Below are positions 1-5,277 of a stretch of 10,280 nucleotides of DNA, in pieces (position 1 is the stretch's first letter; each line of letters opens with the position of its first letter). The stretch lies in NCBI GenBank assembly GCA_035546335.1, contig DATKDP010000147.1:1-10280 (forward strand), written 5' to 3'. The notes under the pieces were generated by a model that saw nothing but the letters and a program-made list of their open reading frames with translations, was not told where the DNA came from and ran no database searches. The DNA comes from DATKDP01 sp035546335. Lineage in GTDB: Bacteria; Acidobacteriota; Thermoanaerobaculia; Gp7-AA8. The position numbers and the translations under genes were made by a program.

Positions 1-655
1 CGCGGACCCTCCACAGCCAATAGAACATCGCGCCAAAGAGCAGCACGATCGGCAGCGCGCGCATCGGCCCGGTCGTGAATGGCTCCGGAAGGATTGTCGC
101 CACCCGCTCACGAATCGAGAAGAACGATCCGGCCGCGATGAACAGCGCGAAGCACATCCGCCACAGATGGCGCGCCAGGCGCGGACCGCCCCGAGGCATG
201 CCGGATCGCATGATGCGCACATCACCCGCCGCCGCCAACAGGAGCACGGCAGCGAGGATGAACGACATCACACCGATCGTGCGAAACGGAACGCCACCAG
301 GCGAAAGGCCAGGGCTGCTGACGGCTCTGATGCCGCCCACGATCGCCAGGAATGCGAGGCCGACCGCGATCGTCAGCGCCGCAACATTGATCACCCGGGT
401 CCATCGGGATGCCGGGCGGACGGTCGTCAGCGCCGTGCCGACAAAATAGAGAGCCAGGACCGCGGCGACCACATTCGCCACTCCGGCACTCTGGAGAAAC
501 TCCAGGATCGAGGCGGTCGCGCCCATGACGAGCATCGCGTAGACGAACAGCATCCCGCTACGGCGGTGGATGGTCCCACCTTTCCTCACGGAGAGAGCGA
601 CGGCGCCGAGAACGATCGCGAGTCCGCCTGCGGCAATGTGAATCAGTAAGAGCAT
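1..655 (-). CDS. Multi-pass membrane protein, DUF2306-like (C-terminus cut by window edge)
   Basis: The frame is open from an ATG at 653-655 to the left edge, giving 218 visible residues and no stop, so the C-terminus lies outside the window. The protein is very hydrophobic with about six or seven predicted membrane segments. It opens with LLLIHIAAGGLAIVLGAVAL, then a basic stretch (RKGGTIHRRSG) and a second hydrophobic segment starting LFVYAMLVMG. The early His of the first helix and the HRR-x-G loop resemble DUF2306-type predicted membrane proteins. A later RHLWRMCFALFIAAGSFF segment (about residues 165-182) is common in an uncharacterised bacterial membrane family. It starts three bases after the stop of the upstream membrane-protein gene, and a G-rich stretch just before the ATG can serve as ribosome-binding site, so the two genes are probably one operon. 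The function is unknown. Reality of the gene is near certain; the family name is tentative. Confidence 0.85.
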   Translation of the reverse strand, partial: MLLLIHIAAGGLAIVLGAVALSVRKGGTIHRRSGMLFVYAMLVMGATASILEFLQSAGVANVVAAVLALYFVGTALTTVRPASRWTRVINVAALTIAVGLAFLAIVGGIRAVSSPGLSPGGVPFRTIGVMSFILAAVLLLAAAGDVRIMRSGMPRGGPRLARHLWRMCFALFIAAGSFFSIRERVATILPEPFTTGPMRALPIVLLFGAMFYWLWRVR

Positions 656-658
656 CGA

Positions 659-1051
659 TTACCCCCGCTGGCCCCGGCGGAGGCTCCACAGTCCGCGCGC
701 CGAGAGGATCACGGAGAAGATCGCGGTCACCACGAGCGCGATGATTGTCCATGCAAAGAAGAAGGCTCCGCTGGACTCGGCGATGCCACCGCCGACGGCG
801 CCTCCTCTGTTCGTCATGTGGACGACGGGGAGAGCCGACGCAAGGAGCGGCGCGACGAGGGTGATGACGTATCCCGATCGCTGCCCGACGAGCACCAGAG
901 TTCCGTACAGCCAGACGACCAGGACGAGCACCACGGGAAGGTTCGAGAGTCCTCCCGGGGACATCCCGCGGACGATATCGTCGGCAAGGTGGAGCGTCGT
1001 GAGGAGGATCGTGAGCAGAGATGTGATGACCAGGATGCCGTTTTGCTTCAT
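659..1051 (-). CDS. Small four-helix membrane protein of unknown function
   Basis: This 130-residue protein has four predicted membrane helices at about residues 5-25, 37-57, 60-80 and 97-122, and ends in a basic tail (SLRRGQRG). The first helix carries the polar motif HLADDIVRG at its outer end, and a His-Met-Thr-Asn loop follows helix three. I do not recognise the family with confidence. The start at 1051 is supported by GAAGGA at 1056-1061 just upstream, with a second GAAGGA at 1064-1069, and by an in-frame TGA nine codons upstream. It is followed after three bases by the DUF2306-like gene, so the two are probably co-transcribed and perhaps interact. It lies downstream of the LytTR regulator on the same strand after a 212-base gap, so it could be a separately transcribed target of that system, but nothing in the sequence proves this. 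Confidence 0.82.
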   Translation of the reverse strand: MKQNGILVITSLLTILLTTLHLADDIVRGMSPGGLSNLPVVLVLVVWLYGTLVLVGQRSGYVITLVAPLLASALPVVHMTNRGGAVGGGIAESSGAFFFAWTIIALVVTAIFSVILSARGLWSLRRGQRG

Positions 1052-1263
1052 TCGATCCTTCGCTCCTTCGATTCCTCATTGCTCGATCCCGAGCATCGCG
1101 CGCCACCCGCGCGCGTGATTGCTGTTCGCGCATCTACCATTGCGAGCGTTTCTCGACATGCGCACCAGCAATAGTGTCGGCACGAGTGTGCTCGAACAAC
1201 CGCCTTGAGACGAAGTGCGGTTTCCACAGGATGAACGGCGGCTGGTGGCTCTTCGAGGGCCGC
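1052..1263. other. Intergenic gap with GC-rich hairpins
   Basis: I see no gene in this 212-base gap between the LytTR regulator gene and the four-helix membrane protein gene, both on the minus strand. It holds a perfect 6-bp stem with a 4-base loop (TGCTCG / CGAGCA, 1080-1095) and a CGCGCG / CGCGCG pair (about 1097-1113), both in what would be the leader of the membrane-protein mRNA. Neither is followed by a T-tract on the minus strand, so they are not convincing intrinsic terminators. No good -35/-10 pair stands out. Confidence 0.4.
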
Positions 1264-2049
1264 TTACATCTGACGGAACAGATGGAGGTAGTTGCGGCTT
1301 ACGGGCAGTACATCGCCTCGGCCCCTCAGGTGAATCTCTGCGGTTTCATTGTCATGCCGCTTCACATGGTGGATCGCGCGCAGGTTCACGACGACGGAGC
1401 GATGGACCTGCGCGAACTGCTCCGGATCGAGCTGTTCGACGAGATCCTTGAGCGGGGTTCGGACCACCGCCTCGGCCGGTTTCCCTCCGTCGCGCCAGGC
1501 GACGAGTGTGTACTTGGCGTCGGAACGAAGAAAATCGACGTCATCGATCGCGATGAGGCGCACGGTCTTTCCCGCCTGTGCCCGGATCCATCGCAGCGCA
1601 TCTTCCTTCCCGCCGCCCTGCAGCTTCGCGAGCTGCGCGCTGAGTTGCTGCAAGAGCTGCGCGGTGTTGATGGCGGGTTTCGACGACTGCAGCCGCTCCT
1701 CGAGACGGCCGACCGTTTCCGCAAGACGCTCCTCTTCGACCGGCTTCAGAAGGTAATCGAGTGCGCCTTGCGCAAAGGCCTTCACGGCGTAGTGATCGTA
1801 CGCGGTGACGAACACCAGATGCGCTCGACGGCCGATGTGGTTCGCGGCATCGACGCCCGAGAGACCCGGCATCTGAACGTCCAGGAAACAGATTTCGGGA
1901 TGCCGCTCGTCGAAGAGCCGCATTGCCTCCCGTCCGTTCCGAGCTTCGGCCACGATCTCGAGCTCGGGCCAGATCTTCGCGAGCTGGCGTCGCAGCGAAT
2001 CGCGCAGCAGAGGTTCATCGTCCGCGATCAGCGCTGTGGGAGCGGTCAT
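1264..2049 (-). CDS. LytTR-family response regulator
   Basis: This is a cytoplasmic DNA-binding response regulator of 261 residues, a usual length for the LytR/AlgR family. The receiver domain (about 4-120) has the acidic pair D10-D11, phospho-acceptor D57 in FLDVQMPGLSG, T82 in FVTAYD and K102 in DYLLKP, so all key residues are present. A linker (about 120-150) precedes the LytTR domain (about 152-258), recognisable from IDDVDFLRSDAKYT, VHRSVVVNLRAI and LPVSRNYLHLF. It starts one base after the stop of the sensor kinase gene, with AGGTGG six bases before the ATG, so the two form a cognate pair in one operon. LytTR regulators typically bind direct repeats upstream of a small number of genes; the targets are not evident here. 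The gene family is certain. Confidence 0.96.
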   Translation of the reverse strand: MTAPTALIADDEPLLRDSLRRQLAKIWPELEIVAEARNGREAMRLFDERHPEICFLDVQMPGLSGVDAANHIGRRAHLVFVTAYDHYAVKAFAQGALDYLLKPVEEERLAETVGRLEERLQSSKPAINTAQLLQQLSAQLAKLQGGGKEDALRWIRAQAGKTVRLIAIDDVDFLRSDAKYTLVAWRDGGKPAEAVVRTPLKDLVEQLDPEQFAQVHRSVVVNLRAIHHVKRHDNETAEIHLRGRGDVLPVSRNYLHLFRQM

Positions 2050-2050
2050 G

Positions 2051-3124
2051 CTATGCCACCTGTGCGGGCATCTCGATTTCGACGGCCACGCCGCGGGGCG
2101 CGTCGGAGATCAGGCGCAGCTCCGCTCCATCGCCGAAAATCATCTGCAGCCGGTCGTGCAGAGTCGCCAGCCCGGTTCCGAGACCGTTCGTCGACGGGTG
2201 GAGTCCAGCGCCGGTATCGGATACGCGGATCACGCAGCGCTGACCACGCCGTTCGATGTCGATGTCGATTCTGCCTCCTTCTTCACTGGGATCGATCCCG
2301 TGTTGCACGGCGTTCTCGACCAGCGTCAACAGTGTGATCGGAGGACAGCGAAGCTCGAGCGCCGATGGGTCGACGTTCATCGCGTACTGCAGGCGATCGG
2401 GCATGCGCATCTGCATCAGCTCGAGATAAGGCCGAACGAGCTGCACCTCGCGCTCGATCGTTACAGCGGGCTCGTCCAGCACCGGTACCACCGCGCGCAG
2501 ATACGCGGTCAGGCTTCGAAGCACGGTCGACGCATGCGGCGAGCCTGCATCGACGAGCGCCTGCACGTTCGCGAGCGTATTGAAGAGGAAGTGCGGAGCG
2601 ACCTGCGCCTGCAGCAGACGCAGGCGGGCGTCGAGCGCCTGCCGCTCGAGCTCACTGCGTTCGAAGGCGAACGCGAGCTTCTGATCGCGAGCGACGGCTT
2701 CCTTCTGACGAACGACCGCCGCGAGCGCCGTCGACGGCGCGAGCACGATCGCGAAGGTTGTGAGGATGATCCATCCGACCAGACGGTCACGATTCTCCCA
2801 GAACGGCGGCGCACCCCCGGGCGTGGTCAGAACCCAGATGAGGAAGGTGGTCACCGGCATGAGAACGCCGACCGCAACGACCTGAAATGTCCATCGCGGA
2901 GGCCACCGCGGCAGCCTCGGAGGCCATACTTCGAAGAGTGCGAAGGCAGTCGTCGCCACCAGGCCGAGGATGATCGTGCGGACGAACAGTGTGGAGGGAG
3001 GACTTTTCCATCCGTTCATCAGCAGGAGCGAGACACCGATCGAAATCGTCAGCGCGACGGCAATGCGCCGCGCCGTCCTCGCAATGATGCCGATCGGGTT
3101 CCCCACCGTCGCCGGTTCTGACAT
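2051..3124 (-). CDS. Membrane sensor histidine kinase, PF06580 (LytS/YehU-like) class
   Basis: With the chosen start this is a 357-residue inner-membrane kinase. Four membrane helices lie at about residues 20-37, 48-66, 80-100 and 115-137, followed by a short helical linker. The PF06580 phosphorylation motif LQAQVAPHFLFNTL has its histidine at 178. The catalytic domain shows the N box (LVENAVQH, N271), the G1 box (VSDTGAGL, from 301) and a G2-like GLGTGLATLHDRL. There is no extracytoplasmic sensor domain, so the signal is probably sensed in or at the membrane. The frame can extend 21 codons upstream to an ATG at 3187, but that extension lacks a ribosome-binding site and covers the inverted repeat at 3149-3170 and the -10-like element. 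ATG 3124 is therefore preferred. It forms an operon with the LytTR regulator. Confidence 0.94.
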   Translation of the reverse strand: MSEPATVGNPIGIIARTARRIAVALTISIGVSLLLMNGWKSPPSTLFVRTIILGLVATTAFALFEVWPPRLPRWPPRWTFQVVAVGVLMPVTTFLIWVLTTPGGAPPFWENRDRLVGWIILTTFAIVLAPSTALAAVVRQKEAVARDQKLAFAFERSELERQALDARLRLLQAQVAPHFLFNTLANVQALVDAGSPHASTVLRSLTAYLRAVVPVLDEPAVTIEREVQLVRPYLELMQMRMPDRLQYAMNVDPSALELRCPPITLLTLVENAVQHGIDPSEEGGRIDIDIERRGQRCVIRVSDTGAGLHPSTNGLGTGLATLHDRLQMIFGDGAELRLISDAPRGVAVEIEMPAQVA

Positions 3125-3131
3125 TCGGCCG

Positions 3132-3137
3132 AGTATA
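3132..3137 (-). promoter_or_regulatory. Candidate -10 element for the LytTR operon
   Basis: TATACT on the minus strand matches the sigma-70 -10 consensus at five of six positions and ends seven bases before the kinase ATG at 3124. No Shine-Dalgarno sequence lies between them, so transcription would start at or next to the start codon, giving a leaderless mRNA. No convincing -35 hexamer is seen; the inverted repeat at 3149-3170 occupies that region. Confidence 0.5.
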
Positions 3138-3148
3138 CCGGTAGTGGT

Positions 3149-3170
3149 ATGCCGTCCATGGTGACGGCAT
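3149..3170. promoter_or_regulatory. Perfect 8-bp inverted repeat, candidate operator
   Basis: The arms ATGCCGTC (3149-3156) and GACGGCAT (3163-3170) are exact reverse complements around a 6-base spacer. The repeat sits just upstream of the -10-like element of the kinase gene, where a -35 or operator would lie, in the 107-base space between two divergent operons. A dimeric regulator site is the simplest reading. A hairpin in an RNA is less likely because no transcript is expected to start upstream of it. Confidence 0.45.
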
Positions 3171-3201
3171 GAAAGCGCGGCCTGCATCGTCGCTCTACCG
3201 C

Positions 3202-3213
3202 ATGACTTGTCAT
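3202..3213. promoter_or_regulatory. Short inverted repeat at the nucleotidyltransferase promoter
   Basis: ATGAC and GTCAT are exact reverse complements around a 2-base spacer, four bases upstream of the -10-like TATGAT at 3218-3223. This position would let a bound dimer block the promoter, as toxin-antitoxin proteins often do to their own operon. The arms are short, so chance is possible. Confidence 0.3.
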
Positions 3214-3217
3214 CCGC

Positions 3218-3223
3218 TATGAT
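3218..3223 (+). promoter_or_regulatory. Candidate -10 element for the nucleotidyltransferase gene
   Basis: TATGAT ends eight bases before the ATG at 3232, and no Shine-Dalgarno sequence lies between them. As on the other side of this divergent region, the geometry suggests a leaderless transcript. A TTGTCA hexamer at 3207-3212 resembles a -35 box but is only five bases away, which is too close to pair with this element. Confidence 0.4.
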
Positions 3224-3231
3224 GTCCGGCC

Positions 3232-3702
3232 ATGGACTTCGTTCTCGTCAAGCGGCTTCTGAGTGCACTGGAGAAGCAGAAGGTTCGATACGCCGTGTTC
3301 GGGGGCGCTGCGCTCAACCTCCACGGTCTCGCCCGGTTCACCGATGATCTCGATCTATTCGTTGAGCCGGATGCAGACAACATCGAGAGGCTGAAGCTTG
3401 CTCTCGCCACGGTGTTCGACGACGAGTCGATCGAGGAGATCTCAGCCGACGATCTGATGGGCGAGTATCCTGCCGTTCAGTACGTGCCGCCGGAAGGCAC
3501 ATTTCACATTGATATCCTGACCAGACTCGGCGAGGGCTTCCGTTTCAGCGATCTCGAAGTCGACCGTCTCCCGTTCGAGGAGTTGGCGGTCTCGGTCGTC
3601 ACGCCCCAGACGCTCTATCGGATGAAGAAAGACACCGTGAGGCTTCAGGATCGCGCCGACGCGGCGATGCTTCGAGAACGTTTCTCCCTGGAGGACGAGT
3701 GA
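3232..3702 (+). CDS. Nucleotidyltransferase-fold protein, AbiEii/DUF6036-like
   Basis: This soluble protein has 156 residues. The nucleotidyltransferase signature is clear: a GG pair (G24-G25) followed by ALNLHGLARFTDDLDLFV, with D39 and D41 as the likely metal-binding pair and D94 in FHIDIL as the probable third carboxylate. The C-terminal part has VTPQTLYRMKKDTVRLQDRADAAML, equivalent to the Lys/Arg-rich KD-x-x-D segment of AbiEii/DUF6036-like proteins. Family members are often part of toxin-antitoxin or abortive-infection pairs, but many are uncharacterised. The stop overlaps the ATG of the next small gene by one base (TGATG), so the two are translationally coupled. The ATG at 3232 has no ribosome-binding site, and a -10-like TATGAT lies eight bases upstream. 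All catalytic positions look intact. The fold is well supported; the biological role is inferred. Confidence 0.88.
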   Translation: MDFVLVKRLLSALEKQKVRYAVFGGAALNLHGLARFTDDLDLFVEPDADNIERLKLALATVFDDESIEEISADDLMGEYPAVQYVPPEGTFHIDILTRLGEGFRFSDLEVDRLPFEELAVSVVTPQTLYRMKKDTVRLQDRADAAMLRERFSLEDE

Positions 3703-3911
3703 TGCCGATCCGCAAGTTCAGGTCCGTCGAAGAGATGAATCGCCCCAACTGGCGAGAGCCGGGCTCTCCCGCGCTCTACCTCGCCATCGAAAGAGTTTGG
3801 AACTTTGGGCAGCGAACAAACCGTATCCGCTTCCAGCCGGGAGTGTATCGTTATCGATCGATCGAGGAGATGAACGATTCCGACGACCGATGGCGACACG
3901 ACACCGAATAA
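3702..3911 (+). CDS. Small partner protein of the nucleotidyltransferase, with a duplicated FRSVEEMN motif
   Basis: This 69-residue charged soluble protein has no signal peptide or membrane segment. The start at ATG 3702 is set by GGAGG at 3690-3694, seven bases upstream, and by the one-base TGATG overlap with the nucleotidyltransferase gene; a GTG one codon earlier is less likely. KFRSVEEMN (residues 5-13) recurs near the C-terminus as RYRSIEEMN (50-58), and each copy is followed shortly by Trp-Arg. The middle part (ALYLAIERVWNFGQR, 24-38) looks like one amphipathic helix and is followed by the basic RFQPGVYR. I know no assigned function. From context it could be the antitoxin or substrate-like partner of the enzyme encoded just before it. 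Small tightly coupled partners of this kind are typical of two-gene toxin-antitoxin modules, but the pairing here is inference. Confidence 0.78.
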   Translation: MPIRKFRSVEEMNRPNWREPGSPALYLAIERVWNFGQRTNRIRFQPGVYRYRSIEEMNDSDDRWRHDTE

Positions 3912-3972
3912 CGGTCCCGTTCGGCTTGGAACCCGCTGCACTCTCGGCCGGATCGGAGATTCTGACCGTTAT
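3908..3972. repeat. 9-bp perfect inverted repeat across the convergent junction
   Basis: ATAACGGTC (3908-3916) and GACCGTTAT (3964-3972) are exact reverse complements separated by 47 bases. The left arm contains the stop codon of the small partner gene, and the right arm lies 12 bases beyond the end of the convergent DUF4386 gene. It could fold in transcripts from both directions as a rough bidirectional terminator, but the large loop and absence of T-tracts make that weak. Confidence 0.35.
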
Positions 3973-3983
3973 CGCCTCCGACG

Positions 3984-4730
3984 CTAACGCGTGCCCGGGT
4001 TCATGCCACTCGAAGCCGTCCGCAACTGGTCCTTCCACCGTTCCTCGTTCAGCCCCGCGATCAGGAGCCACAAGATGAGCACCAGCTCGCCGAGCGCGCA
4101 GGGAACCAGGACGTAGCGGAAGAACTGCGCGCCATAGGCGGGGGCGAGAAGATGAACGACGCTATTCGCGACGTACGCCGCTCCCCCGATCGCCAGCCAC
4201 ACGCCAATCACACGCGGCAGAAAACCGGACCGCGCGATCAGAACGCCGAGCGTGATGCAGGTGAGGCCGAAGAAGAAGAGAGCGATGTTGTAGCCGATCG
4301 CATGTGTCCGGAGTGATGCGAACGCAAGTGCCTCGAGAGCAGGCGTGCTCAACCCCTTCAAGGGCGTCACGGGCGACAGGTACACCAGGGGCGCGAAATG
4401 CAGAAGCGTGGTCGTCGCCAGGACCGCGACGTGGGTCAGTCTGAAAAACGCGGCGAGCAGCGCGAGCGGCCTGCTCACGCCCGCGAGAAGCACGAAGAAA
4501 AGGAGCGCGAGAATCGCGTCTCCCGATGCCGCAACCAGATCCGCCACGCCGCCCGCGCGCCAAAGCGTCCTGTTCGCCAGAATGTTCGATGCCGTCGCCG
4601 CCGGGTCGCCACGAACGATCAGCGTTCCACGCACGTACATCTCGCCGATCAGCGCCGTCCCGCCCGTGACGATGTACATCGCTCCGGCGAGCCGTGCCAG
4701 CGCACGCGGAGATCCGAAAGAGCCGCTCAT
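3984..4730 (-). CDS. DUF4386 family membrane protein
   Basis: This is a 248-residue inner-membrane protein, close to the usual length of the DUF4386 family. It begins with ARLAGAMYIVTGGTALIGEM and a conserved-looking YVRGTLIVRGDPAATASNIL (32-51), followed by membrane segments at about 58-83, 87-115, 144-165, 169-197 and 205-226. Family hallmarks visible here are AAFFRL (93-98), HAIGYNIALFFFG (143-155) and RSGFLPRVIGVWLA (167-180). The biochemical role of the family is unknown. Its ATG overlaps the stop of the DUF4920 gene by four bases (ATGA), so the two are translationally coupled. The operon is divergent from the OmpR-type two-component system and probably under its control through the boxes at 5228-5266. 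The short C-terminal tail (WKDQLRTASSGMNPGTR) is cytoplasm-like and variable. Confidence 0.92.
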   Translation of the reverse strand: MSGSFGSPRALARLAGAMYIVTGGTALIGEMYVRGTLIVRGDPAATASNILANRTLWRAGGVADLVAASGDAILALLFFVLLAGVSRPLALLAAFFRLTHVAVLATTTLLHFAPLVYLSPVTPLKGLSTPALEALAFASLRTHAIGYNIALFFFGLTCITLGVLIARSGFLPRVIGVWLAIGGAAYVANSVVHLLAPAYGAQFFRYVLVPCALGELVLILWLLIAGLNEERWKDQLRTASSGMNPGTR

Positions 4731-5149
4731 TTCGACTTCGCCGTGATCTCGACCCCGCTCGCCACGAACGTCACCTTATCCTTCGTAATGCGCACCCTCC
4801 CAAGTATTCGCGCGTGACTGTCCCCGCTCGAGCGCGGCACGACGAAGGCGCCCCCTTTGAACATCACCCGTAATCCCGCGGACGAGCCCGCTGGCGCAAC
4901 GATCATCCAACACCCTGCGAAACGACACACCCTGCGAACGGTTCCCTCGGTGACGAATTCGGTCTCGGTAAACGACTCCGGGTTCGCGAGGACGCTCGCG
5001 AGTGGAATGACGGTCGCTTTCGCCGGAACCGCCGCGCCGCGCTGGATCACTTCGGCCGCAGAAAGTGTCGATGCGAAGGCGAGGACCGCAAGACAGGACA
5101 TCCACATCCGATTCTGACGTGAAACTGCATGAATACTCAGGTTGTTCAT
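4727..5149 (-). CDS. Exported DUF4920 domain protein
   Basis: This 140-residue protein starts at ATG 5149, with GAGGAGA at 5154-5160 as ribosome-binding site. Residues 1-32 look like a Sec signal peptide: a basic N-region, a hydrophobic core and a likely cleavage after SAA (30-32). The mature part matches DUF4920: ASVLANPESF, then TEGTVRRVCRFAGCWM with the paired C75 and C80, then LRVMFKGGAFVVP. The fold is expected to be a small OB-like beta barrel, and the Cys-x4-Cys-Trp-Met patch suggests a metal site or a redox-active pair, though no function is established. There is no lipobox at the cleavage site, so it is probably a free periplasmic protein. The DUF4386 gene follows with a four-base overlap. 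The upstream region carries phased response-regulator boxes shared with the divergent two-component operon. Confidence 0.9.
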   Translation of the reverse strand: MNNLSIHAVSRQNRMWMSCLAVLAFASTLSAAEVIQRGAAVPAKATVIPLASVLANPESFTETEFVTEGTVRRVCRFAGCWMIVAPAGSSAGLRVMFKGGAFVVPRSSGDSHARILGRVRITKDKVTFVASGVEITAKSK

Positions 5150-5153
5150 CGCG

Positions 5154-5160
5154 TCTCCTC
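5154..5160 (-). promoter_or_regulatory. Strong ribosome-binding site of the DUF4920 gene
   Basis: GAGGAGA on the minus strand lies four bases before the ATG at 5149. It fixes the long signal-peptide start over the internal Met codons at residues 15 and 17. Confidence 0.7.
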
Positions 5161-5210
5161 ATGCCGGGCGCGCTTCTTGTTGAAAGCATCCCGGCGACTT
5201 CCTGGCGCCT

Positions 5211-5216
5211 ATAATG
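5211..5216 (-). promoter_or_regulatory. Candidate -10 element of the DUF4920-DUF4386 operon
   Basis: CATTAT on the minus strand begins exactly 11 bases beyond the outer half-site GTTCAG (minus strand, 5233 to 5228). It matches the -10 consensus at four of six positions and has no -35 box of its own, as expected for a promoter activated by an OmpR-family regulator bound in the -35 region. Confidence 0.45.
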
Positions 5217-5227
5217 GAGAAGACCCG

Positions 5228-5266
5228 CTGAACGAAGCCTGAACCGGACGTTCAGCTTACGTTCAG
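5228..5266. promoter_or_regulatory. Four phased half-sites for an OmpR-family regulator, two back-to-back tandem boxes
   Basis: CTGAAC occurs at 5228-5233 and 5239-5244, and its reverse complement GTTCAG at 5250-5255 and 5261-5266. All neighbours are separated by exactly five bases, so every half-site begins 11 bp after the last, one helical turn. Tandem hexamers with 5-base spacers are the known binding mode of PhoP/PmrA-like OmpR-family regulators. The two pairs point away from each other, one toward the DUF4920 gene and one toward the response regulator gene. No other tandem pair of this hexamer is seen in the window, so autoregulation by the adjacent regulator is the simplest inference. 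Confidence 0.72.
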
Positions 5267-5277
5267 CGCACGGGCAT

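Noticed and set aside
1174..2337. Long open frame of 387 codons on the plus strand
   Set aside because: It lies antisense to the LytTR regulator and part of the sensor kinase, whose domain motifs are unambiguous. Its translation shows no family features and is rich in Arg and His, as expected for a high-GC shadow frame.
2036..3121. Long open frame of 361 codons on the plus strand
   Set aside because: It is antisense to the PF06580 kinase. The kinase has its phospho-histidine, N box and G1 box, while this frame has low-complexity Arg/Asp-rich sequence.
3123..3187. Upstream ATG at 3187 as the start of the sensor kinase
   Set aside because: The 21 extra residues are hydrophilic and His-rich, have no ribosome-binding site before them, and would run through the inverted repeat and the -10-like element.
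5210..5215. Perfect TATAAT on the plus strand as the promoter of the response regulator gene
   Set aside because: No -35 hexamer lies 16-18 bases upstream (TTGAAA at 5180-5185 is 24 bases away), and the regulator boxes would then lie downstream of the start. The reverse strand of the same bases gives CATTAT at the exact distance from the boxes, which fits better, though a second repressed promoter cannot be excluded.
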